Positions 28,901-37,814 of a stretch of DNA of 64,000 nt are shown one piece after another. The notes below the pieces were generated by a model. The model made no database searches, had not been told where the DNA came from, and worked only from the letters and a program-made list of their open reading frames with translations. Position numbers and translations under genes: made by a program. This stretch comes from Polaribacter sejongensis. Its GTDB lineage: Bacteria > Bacteroidota > Bacteroidia > Flavobacteriales > Flavobacteriaceae. The stretch covers positions 2,921,501 through 2,985,500 of the forward strand of contig NZ_CP150667.1 of assembly GCF_038024065.1 (NCBI RefSeq), in the 5' to 3' direction. Position 1 is the stretch's first letter. Each line of letters opens with the position of its first letter.

Positions 28901-28910
28901 AACAGAAAAC

Positions 28911-30428
28911 ATGAAAAAGATAACGGTTGTAATATTCTTATTTTTAGGTGGTTTTTTGTTTTCGCAAAGTAAAATTGGACAAATTAATGTAGAACTTCAT
29001 TCTGATGTAGAATTCCAAACCATACATAATTTTGGAGCATCAGATGCTTGGTCTGCTCAATTTGTTGGGAAATGGCCTTTAGAAAAAAAGGAAGCCATGG
29101 CCGATTTATTATTCAGTACTGCAAAAAATGCAGACGGAACTTTTAAAGGAATTGGTCTTACAACTTGGCGATTTAATATTGGTGGAGGAAGCGCCCAACA
29201 AGGAGAAGAAAGCAGTATTAAAGACGAATGGAGAAGAGCTGAAGGTTTTTTAAACGATGATGGTTCTTATAATTGGAACCGACAATTGGGGCAACAATGG
29301 TTTTTAAAAGCGGCAAAAGCAAGAGGTGTTTCGTCATTTATAGGTTTTGTAAACAGTCCGCCAGTACAATTTACAAAGAATCATAGAGCTTTTTCTGACG
29401 ATGGATTATCAACCAATTTAAAAAGGAATAACTATGCAAATTATGCGATTTTTCTAAAAGATGTAGTCACACATTTTAAAGATAGTTTAGACCTTCATCT
29501 TAATTATATCAGTCCGTTTAATGAACCACAATGGGATTGGAAAAACGGAAAACAAGAAGGTTCTCCTTGGAATAATGATGAATTATCAACAGCTACAAAA
29601 ATTATAGATTCTGTTTTTGTAAAGCATCATTTAGCTACAAAATTAGAAGTATCAGAAGCAGGACAAATAGACTATTTAACATCCATAAAAAAAGGAAAAG
29701 AAAATAGAAGTAATCAAGTTGAGGTCTTTTTTAACCCTTCAAGCGAATTGTATATTGGAGATTTAGAAACTGTTTCGCCAAAATTTGCAGGACATAGTTA
29801 TTTTACCACTTGGGATATTTCTAAATTAAAAAGAAAAAGAGAAGAAATCAAAGAAAAGTTAATCAAATACCCAAATTTAGAATATTGGATGACAGAATAT
29901 TGCATTCTAGAAAACAATACAGAAATTAGAGGCAGAGGGAAAGGATTACACATGAAAACGGCTTTGTATGTGGCCAGATTAATTCATGCAGATTTAACCA
30001 TTGCAAATGCAAGTTCTTGGCAATGGTGGTTGGCAATGACTCCGTATAAATACAAAGACGGACTAATTTATCACGATAAAAATAAGGAAGATGGTACTTT
30101 TGAATCCTCAAAATTATTATGGGGATTGGGTAATTATTCTAGATTTATAAGACCAGAAGCAAAACGAATTAAAATAGAGTATAAAGATAAAAATTCTCTT
30201 GAAAATTTAGAAAAGGGAGTTTTGGTTTCTGCGTATAAAAACATAGATAACACTATTGTTGTGGTTGTGGTCAATCAAAAAGAAGAAGCTGTTAAATTAA
30301 GTTTTAAAAGCATTATAAAACAATTGTATGTTACTGATAAAGATTTTGATTTAAAGTTGATAAAGGGTAATATTGGTGAAAAAGATATTGAAATTTCTGG
30401 GAAATCAATTAACACTTTAATTTTATAA
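28911..30428 (+). CDS. GH30-family glycoside hydrolase
   Basis: The ATG at 28911 gives a clean Sec signal peptide (FLFSQ, cut near residue 19) and does not overlap the sulfatase upstream; a start at 28866 would overlap it. The 505-residue protein has a GH30-type barrel: HNFGASDAWSAQF, TTWRFNIGGGS, NSPPVQFTKN, Glu205 in PFNEPQWDW as acid/base and Glu329 in YWMTEYC as nucleophile, plus SSWQWWLAM. The C-terminal part is a beta-sandwich. GH30 members cleave beta-glucosyl, beta-xylosyl, beta-fucosyl or beta-1,6-galactosyl bonds, and the exact activity is open. Beta-galactan side chains would fit a fucose-rich algal polymer. Confidence 0.83.
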   Translation: MKKITVVIFLFLGGFLFSQSKIGQINVELHSDVEFQTIHNFGASDAWSAQFVGKWPLEKKEAMADLLFSTAKNADGTFKGIGLTTWRFNIGGGSAQQGEESSIKDEWRRAEGFLNDDGSYNWNRQLGQQWFLKAAKARGVSSFIGFVNSPPVQFTKNHRAFSDDGLSTNLKRNNYANYAIFLKDVVTHFKDSLDLHLNYISPFNEPQWDWKNGKQEGSPWNNDELSTATKIIDSVFVKHHLATKLEVSEAGQIDYLTSIKKGKENRSNQVEVFFNPSSELYIGDLETVSPKFAGHSYFTTWDISKLKRKREEIKEKLIKYPNLEYWMTEYCILENNTEIRGRGKGLHMKTALYVARLIHADLTIANASSWQWWLAMTPYKYKDGLIYHDKNKEDGTFESSKLLWGLGNYSRFIRPEAKRIKIEYKDKNSLENLEKGVLVSAYKNIDNTIVVVVVNQKEEAVKLSFKSIIKQLYVTDKDFDLKLIKGNIGEKDIEISGKSINTLIL

Positions 30429-30546
30429 AGTTTTCAAAAAGGAAGATTCATTTTGAAACCTTTTTAGAACGATAATTACTCTCACTATTAAATAAGTATT
30501 CATAATTTTACTTTCTAACAGAATTAACTAATCAACATAGAATCAC

Positions 30547-32088
30547 ATGTGTTTAAAAAATATCATTTTTAAATTTCTTTTCTTGTCTGTCTTTATAGTG
30601 ACGAGTTGTAAATCAGAAAAAACAGCAGAAAAATCTATAAATACAAGTAAAAAACCAAACATTGTGGTTATTTATTTAGACGATTTAGGCTACGGAGATT
30701 TAAGTGCTTACGGAGCAACAGAAATTCAAACTCCTAATATTGATGCTTTGGCAAATGGCGGAATTAAATTTACAAATGGGTACGCTTCTTCAGCAACGTG
30801 TACACCAAGTAGATATGCGTTGTTAACAGGTGTGTATCCTTGGCGAAATAAAAATGCAAGAATTTTAGCGGGTTCTGCTCCTTTAATTATTGATGTTGCA
30901 CAACAAACATTACCAAAAGTGTTAAAGAAACAAGGCTATCAAACTGCAATTGTTGGTAAATGGCATTTAGGTTTAGGATCTGGGGATGTTAATTGGAACG
31001 GAAAAATAACTCCGGGTCCTAATGAAGTTGGTTTCGATTCCTCTTACATTATGGCGGCTACGCAAGATAGAGTACCAACGGTTTATATAGATAACGGCCA
31101 TGTGGTAGGTTTGGATAAAAATGATCCTATTGAAGTAGATTACAAAAAGAATTTTGAAGGTGAGCCTACAGCAAAATCAAATCCAGAAATGACCACTATG
31201 AAGTGGCATCACGGACATAACAATAGCATTGTAAACGGAATTCCGAGAATTGGATTTATGAAAGGTGGTGAGGCTGCAAAATGGACGGATATTGATATGG
31301 CAGATCACTTTTTAGGAAAAGCACAAGAATATGTAAAAACGCATAAAGAGCAACCTTTCTTTTTGTATTATGCGATGCAGCAACCACACGTACCAAGAAC
31401 TCCACATCCTCGTTTTGTAGGTAAATCTGGAATGGGACCAAGAGGAGATGTAATTTTAGAAGCAGATTGGGTAGTTGGTGAATTTATAAATACTTTAAAA
31501 GAAGAGGGACTTTTAGAAAATACGTTAATTGTTTTTTCTAGTGATAATGGCCCTGTTTTAAATGATGGGTATTTTGATGATGCAGTAGAAAAATTAGGAA
31601 AACACGATCCGAAAGGAGGTTTAAGAGGTGGAAAATACAGTTTATTAGAAGCAGGTACAAGAGTGCCTTTTATTACCTATTGGAAAGGAACTATTAAACC
31701 AGCGGTTTCTGATGCGATTGTTTGTCAGATGGACTTATTAGCTTCTTTGGCAAACTTAACAGGAACGTCTGAAGAAACGACAGATAGTAAAGATATTTTA
31801 AGCGCTTTTATAGGTGATGCTGATAAAGGTAGAGATCATCTACTAATAGAAGCAAATTCTAAAACAGCCTTAAGAAGTGGAGATTGGTTAATGATTCCGC
31901 CATACAAAGGATGGGAATTTAATAAAAAAGTAAATACAGATTTGGGTGTTTTACCAAAACTTCAATTGTATAATTTAAAAGAAGATGTTGGTCAACAAAA
32001 GAATTTGGCAGAAACAAATCCTGAGAAATTAGCAGAAATGATTCAAGTTTATGAATCTTTAAGAGGTGAAAAAATAAAGGAAATATAA
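30547..32088 (+). CDS. S1-family sulfatase, lipoprotein (CTPSR motif)
   Basis: The 513-residue sulfatase has lipobox Cys21 (IVTSC), YLDDLGYGDL for metal binding, and Cys85 in TCTPSRYALLTGVYPWR as the formylglycine precursor. VGKWHLGLG and SSDNGPVLN follow, with HHGHNNS in a substrate-facing loop. It resembles the CTPTR sulfatase at 9734 in its TRYG/SRYA-type motif context and may belong to the same broad group. A 118-bp gap separates it from GH30, longer than other gaps here, though I see no clear promoter in it. A hairpin terminator follows its stop. Confidence 0.9.
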   Translation: MCLKNIIFKFLFLSVFIVTSCKSEKTAEKSINTSKKPNIVVIYLDDLGYGDLSAYGATEIQTPNIDALANGGIKFTNGYASSATCTPSRYALLTGVYPWRNKNARILAGSAPLIIDVAQQTLPKVLKKQGYQTAIVGKWHLGLGSGDVNWNGKITPGPNEVGFDSSYIMAATQDRVPTVYIDNGHVVGLDKNDPIEVDYKKNFEGEPTAKSNPEMTTMKWHHGHNNSIVNGIPRIGFMKGGEAAKWTDIDMADHFLGKAQEYVKTHKEQPFFLYYAMQQPHVPRTPHPRFVGKSGMGPRGDVILEADWVVGEFINTLKEEGLLENTLIVFSSDNGPVLNDGYFDDAVEKLGKHDPKGGLRGGKYSLLEAGTRVPFITYWKGTIKPAVSDAIVCQMDLLASLANLTGTSEETTDSKDILSAFIGDADKGRDHLLIEANSKTALRSGDWLMIPPYKGWEFNKKVNTDLGVLPKLQLYNLKEDVGQQKNLAETNPEKLAEMIQVYESLRGEKIKEI

Positions 32089-32114
32089 TAGATTATACTT
32101 TATTTAAAAAAATA

Positions 32115-32151
32115 AAACCATCTTTATGACTTCCTTAGAGATGGTTTTTTT
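32115..32151 (+). terminator. Terminator closing the polysaccharide gene string
   Basis: The AAACCATCT / AGATGGTTT stem is followed by a run of seven T, 27 bp after the last sulfatase stop. Confidence 0.8.
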
Positions 32152-32190
32152 GTGTAATTTGTTTTAAAAGAACTAAAAAATCAAGTATTT

Positions 32191-32277
32191 GTCACTTCGA
32201 CGAAAGGAGAAGTCTCATAACAGTGATAACACAAAATAGAAAGTCCTTATGTGATTTCTCTCTGCGATCGAAATGAC
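32191..32277. repeat. REP-like long inverted repeat (GTCAYTTCGA family)
   Basis: The left arm begins GTCACTTCGACGAAAGGAGA and the right arm, read on the minus strand, begins GTCATTTCGATCGCAGAGAG; the arms match at most positions over about 28 bp. Related sequences occur at 51648 and 60870. No transposase is linked to it. Confidence 0.6.
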
Positions 32278-32294
32278 AAAAATGTATGTTTTAT

Positions 32295-32335
32295 TCCTGG
32301 TAGGATGCTGAGATAAATTCAGCATGAGAGAAGAT
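32295..32335. repeat. REP-like palindrome (GATGCTGA/TTCAGCATGA family)
   Basis: GGATGCTGAGATAAATTCAG then CATGA forms a short stem-loop. The same element in the other orientation occurs at 55598. The rest of the space from 32089 to 32490 holds the two terminators, the GTCAYTTCGA repeat and an ACATAG-rich palindrome at 32341-32370; no gene was seen. Confidence 0.5.
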
Positions 32336-32375
32336 TTACCACATAGTTTACATAGCCTATGTTACTATGTAAAAA

Positions 32376-32407
32376 AACACCTAACAATCAATTGTTAGGT
32401 GTTTTTT
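32376..32407. terminator. Bidirectional terminator between the sulfatase string and fucK
   Basis: A near-perfect stem, AACACCTAACAAT / ATTGTTAGGTGTT, has A-runs before it and T-runs after it, so it can end transcription on both strands. It lies 84 bp past the 3' end of the minus-strand FGGY kinase gene. Confidence 0.82.
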
Positions 32408-32490
32408 CCTCGTAAGTAGGTTTGGCTACTTGAAAATCGATTAGGTTAATATCGACTTGTTTGTCGTACTTATAGTACTACAAATTTTGG

Positions 32491-33801
32491 TTATAAATAT
32501 GACTTCATCATTAATGCAGCACCTAAAGCACTTTCATTTTTACATTCAGAAATTTTAATTACAATGCCTTTCTTTAATAAGGTTAAATATTTGATGAATA
32601 TTCTATTTTTATTAAATCCGCCAGAGATATAAATGTTTTTAATTGATTTGTCTTTATCTGTTATTAAATTAATACCAGCAATTACTTTTTTAGCAATTTC
32701 GAATGTTAATTGATAATAAGCAGTTTGATAATAACCAAAATGTTTTAATAATTCTTCATTAGCTTCAAAATTGGTATCAATACCATCTGCCAGAAAAATT
32801 TGTGCATTTTCAGCAATTAATTCTTGACATAATTTTTCATCTAAAGGAAGGTTTAAATGTTTATCTACATGAACATTAAAATATGCGCTTAATGGATCTA
32901 AGTACACTTCATGTATGCGTCCTAAAAACTGCATAGAAGATTTTACTTGTTGTTTTTTAGGTGTCATAAAACACAAACAATTACTAGTTAATTGGTGTTG
33001 TGTTAAGGTTTCTGTACTAAAAGGATTCATGGCAATAATCCAAGTTCCTGTAGAAAGAAGTACAAAGTCGTTGCCTTTTTCTTTTTCTAAAATTGGAATT
33101 ATAGAAGAAGAACTGTCATGCAAACCAGAACCAACAGCAACTTGCTGTCCGTTAATTTCTGTAGAGATTGCTTTTTCTCCGTTTACAGGTTCGGGCAGGT
33201 TAATATTTGCAGCTTTTAACCAAGGATGATATTCCATTTTATCGAAATTCCAGGTAGCTGTATGTGCGCCAACAGATGTAAAATCTGCGGTAATTTCTTT
33301 AGTAATTAAGTAGCTTAAATACTGTGGATAATGTAAAATAGATTCCACATTTTTCCATACTTCTGGTTTGTCTTTTTGCATCCATTGCATTTGCAAACCA
33401 GTGTTTAACATTCCGTATGAAGGAGATGCTGTTGTTCTAGAAAACTCTTCTACACCACCATTAGATTTATAAAAATCATCATAATTTTTAATGTCTAAAG
33501 GTTTTAGGTAATTGTATAAAGGGGCAATTCTGTTTCCTTGTTTGTCTAAATAAACAAGAGATGCACCATGTGTAGAAAAATTAATCGCTTTTAAATGGAA
33601 ATCAGGATTATTTTGAACTTGTTTTATTTGTTCTAAAATCCAATTTTCTATAGACTCTAGGTCATCACAAGGAAAACCATCATCATCTAATACTTCTTTG
33701 AATTTGGTAGAATTTTGTAAACAAACGTCAAATTTTTCATCAAATAAAAATATCTTTTTATTCGTTTTTCCAATATCTATAACTGCGATTACGTTTTTCA
33801 T
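32491..33801 (-). CDS. fucK: FGGY-family carbohydrate kinase, probable L-fuculokinase
   Basis: Phosphorylates a ketose, most likely L-fuculose to L-fuculose-1-phosphate, in the cytoplasm. The 436-residue protein shows FGGY features: AVIDIGKTNKKIFLFD phosphate-1 motif at the N-terminus, FSTHGASLVYLD, GSGLHDSSSSI, LLSTGTWI, and IYISGGFNKN near the adenosine motif. It is somewhat shorter than E. coli FucK and could also act on rhamnulose. Neighbouring L-fucose isomerase and class II aldolase genes, transcribed in the same direction, support the fucose assignment. A hairpin in the 147-bp space before it may lower read-through from fucI. Confidence 0.82.
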   Translation of the reverse strand: MKNVIAVIDIGKTNKKIFLFDEKFDVCLQNSTKFKEVLDDDGFPCDDLESIENWILEQIKQVQNNPDFHLKAINFSTHGASLVYLDKQGNRIAPLYNYLKPLDIKNYDDFYKSNGGVEEFSRTTASPSYGMLNTGLQMQWMQKDKPEVWKNVESILHYPQYLSYLITKEITADFTSVGAHTATWNFDKMEYHPWLKAANINLPEPVNGEKAISTEINGQQVAVGSGLHDSSSSIIPILEKEKGNDFVLLSTGTWIIAMNPFSTETLTQHQLTSNCLCFMTPKKQQVKSSMQFLGRIHEVYLDPLSAYFNVHVDKHLNLPLDEKLCQELIAENAQIFLADGIDTNFEANEELLKHFGYYQTAYYQLTFEIAKKVIAGINLITDKDKSIKNIYISGGFNKNRIFIKYLTLLKKGIVIKISECKNESALGAALMMKSYL

Positions 33802-33882
33802 TTTATTGAAGCTTAAAAAGGATAAAGTTTGCTTTTAACAATTGTATAGGCTTTAAAAGAAGCAACTTTATCAGTATAAAAA

Positions 33883-33931
33883 AAGAATTGGCATCTTAAC
33901 AAATAATTCAAAAAATTAAGAGCCAATTCTT
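33883..33931 (-). terminator. Terminator or attenuator between fucI and fucK
   Basis: On the minus strand a stem, AAGAATTGGC / GCCAATTCTT, with a 29-nt A/T-rich loop is followed by T-runs 17 bp past the fucI stop. It may reduce transcription into fucK. Confidence 0.55.
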
Positions 33932-33948
33932 GTTAAAAAAGTGTTTTA

Positions 33949-35736
33949 TTATTCTTTGAAACCATATAAAGGTCCGTAATTATCACATGCTCTATAATCT
34001 GCACCTTCTAAGTTTTCACCGAAAGCAGACCATGCGCTTGGTCTAAATACATCATCTTCAGAAACATTGTGCATGTTTACAGGGATACGTAACATAGACG
34101 CTAATGAAATTAAATCTGCACCAATATGTCCGTGAGAAATAGCACCATGGTTTGCTCCCCATTTCGCCATTACTGTATACACATCTTTAAAGAATCCTGT
34201 ACCAGTTGTTCTAGGTACAAACCAAGTTGTTGGCCAAGTAGGATCTGTTCTGTCATTTAAAACATTGTGTACATCTTCTGGTAACTCAACACTCCAACCT
34301 TCTACAATTTGTAACACCGGTCCAATTCCTTTAATTAAGTTAATTCTACACATTGTTAAAGGCATTTCTGCTTTCGTTAAGAAATTAGAAGAGAATCCTC
34401 CTCCTCTAAAATATTCTACGGTAGCAGGTGGCCATTTTGTATTATCTAAACATCTTTGAACATCATCTTTAGTAATGTCCCAGAATGCTTTCATTGTTGC
34501 GTTTCCTTCAGCATCTTGTTGTTGAGCTGTTGCATCTAAAGTGGTAGAACCAGAATTAATTAAGTGAATAATTCCGTTTTCTGCCAATCCAGTTAATTTT
34601 TTACCAGTAACTCTTTCTACAGATTCTGGACTCCAGTATGTTCTTACATCAGAGAATAACTGTGCTTTATTCGTCAATAAGTGACCAAATAACATAGAAA
34701 TTGCATTTAAACAATCGTTTTCTGTTGCAAATGTATATGCCTGACGAATTCCGTTCCAGTCGAAAGAAGAGTTTAAAATAGACTCTGTAAAATCTGCGTT
34801 TGGTTGGTAATCTGTCCACTGACGTTGTCCTTGGAAACCACCCATAATTGCGTTTCTTCCTTTAGACTCTTCACCAAATCCCATCTCTTTCAATTTAGGA
34901 TTTCCATTCATTAAATCTTTACAGATTAAAGTCATTTTCACAACTTTTTCCCACTCAGCATCTTTTTGCTCACGCGATTTTTGTGCTTCAGGATTGTTTC
35001 TGTCTTCTCCTTCAATACAGTTTTCTTTGGTCCAAGCTAGTGCTTTTGCATATTCTTCTTGGTCAAAGATACCTTCATCTATACGTCTTAAAAGCTCAAC
35101 AGACTCTACAAATTCTGCTCTTACGCCTAAATAGTCTTGTAAAAAGTTTACATCAACCATAGAACCAGCAATACCCATAGAACTATATCCAATAGATAAA
35201 TAAGATTTTCCTTTCATTTGCGCAACTGCTAAAGCACCCTTTGCAAAACGGATAATTTTTTCTGAAACATCTTGAGGAATGGTTTGATCTCCACCGTCCT
35301 GAACTTCTTTACCATAGATACCAAATGCTGGTAATCCTTTTTGAGAATATCCTGCTAAGGCAGCAGCTAAATACACCGCTCCTGGTCTTTCTGTTCCGTT
35401 AAATCCCCAAACTGCTTTTGGCAATAATGGGTCTGTATCCATAACTTCTGTACCATAACACCAACATGGCGTTACTGTTAAAGAAACTTCTACACCTTCT
35501 CTTTTAAATTTATCTGCACAAGCAGCAGCATCTGCAACACCACCAATAGTAGTATCTGCAATTACACATTCTACTTTTTCTCCACTTGGGAAACGTAATG
35601 TTTCTTCAATTAATTTGGCAGCCGCTTTGGCCATATCCATCGTTTGAACCTCTAAAGATTCTCTCACTCCTAATTCACGTCCGTCTATAACAGGGCGAAT
35701 TCCTATTTTTGGTAATCTACCTATAAGTCTACTCAT
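33949..35736 (-). CDS. fucI: L-fucose isomerase
   Basis: Converts L-fucose to L-fuculose, the first committed step of fucose catabolism, in the cytoplasm with a divalent metal (usually Mn). The 595-residue length matches the family (E. coli about 591). Family stretches run throughout: [20 protein letters not shown] at the start, [74 protein letters not shown] and [10 protein letters not shown] near the end. It sits 21 bp downstream of the aldolase gene, so the two form an operon read from the promoter near 36580. Confidence 0.96.
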   Translation of the reverse strand: MSRLIGRLPKIGIRPVIDGRELGVRESLEVQTMDMAKAAAKLIEETLRFPSGEKVECVIADTTIGGVADAAACADKFKREGVEVSLTVTPCWCYGTEVMDTDPLLPKAVWGFNGTERPGAVYLAAALAGYSQKGLPAFGIYGKEVQDGGDQTIPQDVSEKIIRFAKGALAVAQMKGKSYLSIGYSSMGIAGSMVDVNFLQDYLGVRAEFVESVELLRRIDEGIFDQEEYAKALAWTKENCIEGEDRNNPEAQKSREQKDAEWEKVVKMTLICKDLMNGNPKLKEMGFGEESKGRNAIMGGFQGQRQWTDYQPNADFTESILNSSFDWNGIRQAYTFATENDCLNAISMLFGHLLTNKAQLFSDVRTYWSPESVERVTGKKLTGLAENGIIHLINSGSTTLDATAQQQDAEGNATMKAFWDITKDDVQRCLDNTKWPPATVEYFRGGGFSSNFLTKAEMPLTMCRINLIKGIGPVLQIVEGWSVELPEDVHNVLNDRTDPTWPTTWFVPRTTGTGFFKDVYTVMAKWGANHGAISHGHIGADLISLASMLRIPVNMHNVSEDDVFRPSAWSAFGENLEGADYRACDNYGPLYGFKE

Positions 35737-35757
35737 TATATATAAATTTTTTAAGTC

Positions 35758-36552
35758 CTATGTAAATTGTTCTAATTCTGTTAATTGCTCGTTAGACAAA
35801 CCTGCTGGTTTAAAACCTGCTGCCCAACACATCATTAACATTTTAGCTCCTTTATTAGCCACATCTAAAAAGTCCCAAGCTTGCATAACATCTGGTGCTG
35901 TAGAAGTTGCTCCGTGTTTTTCCCAAAGAGAAACGTTTCTAGTTTTAAAAGCTTCCATAGTTACTTCTGCTAAAGCTGCAGTACTAGATAAAGCGTAAGG
36001 AGTACAGTGAATTCCTTTAGGTACAAATACTTTTACCTCAGGACACATCATCCAAATTTGTCTGTTTAATTCTTCTTCATTATCAAACAATTCATGATGA
36101 CTCATACAGATTAACTCAAGAGGGTGTGTATGCACAACCGCTAAGTTTTCTGGGTGATGAATAGAATTGAATAAATGAATACTTGCATGAGAAATTAACT
36201 CACAAGTTGGTCCAAAATTAGGTCTGTTTCCTCCCCAAATAATAGAATATGCTGTTGCAGTTTCGTTAATGTAAAGGATACAAGACACGTTTTCTAATTG
36301 GTCTACTAAATCTCTTAAATAACAACCTGTACCTGTTATATAAATAACAAACCCAGCTGATTCTTTAGGAAAATCGAAAGGTACCTCTGTTCCAATTCCT
36401 TGTACTTCTTCTTTTTTAAAGAATGAAGTTAAGTTCATTGATATGTTTCCAGCATTTCTTTCTGCCCATTCACGTTGCCATAAATAACCAGCAACGGTTG
36501 ATACTTTTTTTAATTCTATCTCTACTTCTGATGGAAGGCTTAATGTTTTCAT
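35758..36552 (-). CDS. fucA: Class II aldolase, L-fuculose/L-rhamnulose-1-phosphate aldolase type
   Basis: Cleaves L-fuculose-1-phosphate to dihydroxyacetone phosphate and L-lactaldehyde. The zinc-ligand pattern of class II aldolases is visible: VVHTHPLE (H-x-H), a later WEKHGATS His, and CELISHASIH with a candidate catalytic Glu. At 264 residues it is longer than E. coli FucA (about 215) and nearer RhaD (274), so rhamnulose-1-phosphate is a possible substrate. The start at 36552 is preferred over the upstream in-frame ATG at 36576, because that ATG overlaps a TATCTTTG promoter box (minus strand, 36576-36583) and would not be transcribed. Confidence 0.85.
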   Translation of the reverse strand: MKTLSLPSEVEIELKKVSTVAGYLWQREWAERNAGNISMNLTSFFKKEEVQGIGTEVPFDFPKESAGFVIYITGTGCYLRDLVDQLENVSCILYINETATAYSIIWGGNRPNFGPTCELISHASIHLFNSIHHPENLAVVHTHPLELICMSHHELFDNEEELNRQIWMMCPEVKVFVPKGIHCTPYALSSTAALAEVTMEAFKTRNVSLWEKHGATSTAPDVMQAWDFLDVANKGAKMLMMCWAAGFKPAGLSNEQLTELEQFT

Positions 36553-36575
36553 AATATTTAGTAAATTTGATATCA

Positions 36576-36583
36576 CAAAGATA
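36576..36583 (-). promoter_or_regulatory. -7 promoter element of the fucA-fucI operon
   Basis: TATCTTTG on the minus strand fits TAnnTTTG. Transcription would begin near 36570, leaving a leader of about 18 nt before the ATG at 36552. Confidence 0.6.
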
Positions 36584-36619
36584 TTTACTCAAACGATGAA
36601 ATTAAATATTCAAAATCTG

Positions 36620-36627
36620 TATTTTTG
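36620..36627 (+). promoter_or_regulatory. -7 promoter element of the AraC-type regulator gene
   Basis: TATTTTTG fits TAnnTTTG, predicting transcription from about 36633. It lies back to back with the fucA promoter 36 bp away, so one bound regulator could affect both. Confidence 0.5.
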
Positions 36628-36651
36628 TATCTAATTTAAACAATTCACTTA

Positions 36652-37551
36652 TTGACGTTTTCAAAAAAAATAGCATTAGGAGACCCTTCTTCCAATTATC
36701 AAAATTTTATTGATTTAAAATTGAAATTGTTGTGTTGTAGGTATTGGTTGTTAAATTTATGGGATTGTCATGATATGATTTTTCCTTTTTGGCGAATTTA
36801 TTGGAATAGAAACGAAGGCGGCGAATTAATTCATTTAGAGGATGTATATAAAATGACGCCAGATACTTTGTATATAATTCCACCTTTTACTTCTTTCTCT
36901 TCTCGTTTTTCTAAAAAGCATGTTTATAATGATGGTATTCATGTTTCAGGTAGGCATTTAACAAGTGATTATGAAGAAGAAGATTATTTAGAATCCTCTT
37001 TAATTCATTTTTTTATTCATTTTAATTTAGGGGTTCCTTTCGATAACGTGTATCCAGGTATTATAGAAATTGAAGTAACAGATTATTTAAGAGATCGATT
37101 AGAGTATCTTACGGAAAGATTAAAAATAGAAAACAAAGATTTTAAATTGACCTTTAATTTAAAATTGCAGGCATTTATTAAAGAAGTATTAACCAATATT
37201 GGTCCAGAACTTTGGAAAGCAATTAATATAGATGACCGTGTTTTAAAAGTGATTCGTTTTATTGAGGCGAATATCAGTAAGAAATTAACAAATACAGAAA
37301 TTGCAGCTATTGTTAATATGGCGCCTAATTCTTTTGCACGCTTGTTTAAGGAAGAAATGCACATTACGTTGCACAACTTTATTCAGAATAGAAAAATTGC
37401 AAGATCTTGTGAGTTGTTTGAGCATACCAATAAAACAATAGAAGATGTTGCTTTTAATTTAGGCTTTTCAGATAGATATCATTTTTCTAGGGTATTTAAA
37501 TTGGTTACAGGTTTAACACCTGGAATTTATAAATCTGGTAAATATACATAA
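36652..37551 (+). CDS. AraC-family transcriptional regulator
   Basis: The 299-residue protein has an N-terminal cupin-like sensor region (about 30-130, with PDTLYIIPPFTSF) and a C-terminal double helix-turn-helix (about 200-295: LTNTEIAAIVNMAPNSFARL, IEDVAFNLGFSDRYHFSRVF, GLTPGIY). No in-frame ATG occurs before residue 42 and an in-frame stop lies at 36637, so the TTG at 36652, about 19 nt downstream of the predicted transcription start, is the best start. Divergent from fucA with about 100 bp between the coding regions, it is the likely regulator of the fucose genes; the ligand may be L-fucose or L-fuculose (inference). Confidence 0.85.
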   Translation: MTFSKKIALGDPSSNYQNFIDLKLKLLCCRYWLLNLWDCHDMIFPFWRIYWNRNEGGELIHLEDVYKMTPDTLYIIPPFTSFSSRFSKKHVYNDGIHVSGRHLTSDYEEEDYLESSLIHFFIHFNLGVPFDNVYPGIIEIEVTDYLRDRLEYLTERLKIENKDFKLTFNLKLQAFIKEVLTNIGPELWKAINIDDRVLKVIRFIEANISKKLTNTEIAAIVNMAPNSFARLFKEEMHITLHNFIQNRKIARSCELFEHTNKTIEDVAFNLGFSDRYHFSRVFKLVTGLTPGIYKSGKYT

Positions 37552-37564
37552 ATAGATAAGTGGT

Positions 37565-37620
37565 TTTATTTACAGGAGAGTCTTTGTCTCTTGTAAATAA
37601 AGGGTTAGGGTGTTTTTTTT
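37565..37620 (+). terminator. Terminator after the AraC-type regulator gene
   Basis: A 15-bp stem (TTTATTTACAGGAGA / TCTCTTGTAAATAAA, one mismatch) is followed after a short gap by a run of nine or more T near 37612. Confidence 0.6.
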
Positions 37621-37698
37621 TATTTCCATTTTACTGTTATGTTTAAATTATACATTTTATTGCGTAATATGGATAAAAATTTTAATCAGATATATTTA

Positions 37699-37799
37699 TA
37701 AGTTTGCCTATTGGCTTTAACCACCAATACCACTAAGGCGAAAGAAGTACAGAAATTCACCAAGATTTTCTCTTACTTCTTGATTAAAAATACCACTAA
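37699..37799 (+). promoter_or_regulatory. aldA promoter element and repeat-bearing leader
   Basis: TAAGTTTG at 37699-37706 fits TAnnTTTG and gives a leader of about 100 nt. The leader carries an 11-bp direct repeat AATACCACTAA (37726-37736 and 37789-37799) and an inverted pair AAGAAGTA / TACTTCTT (37742-37749 and 37774-37781). These could be operators or a degenerate flavobacterial interspersed repeat. Confidence 0.4.
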
Positions 37800-37814
37800 C
37801 TAATAAAATATTTT

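Noticed and set aside
28866-28910. Earlier start of the GH30 gene
   Set aside because: The added 15 residues overlap the upstream sulfatase and precede a clear signal peptide.
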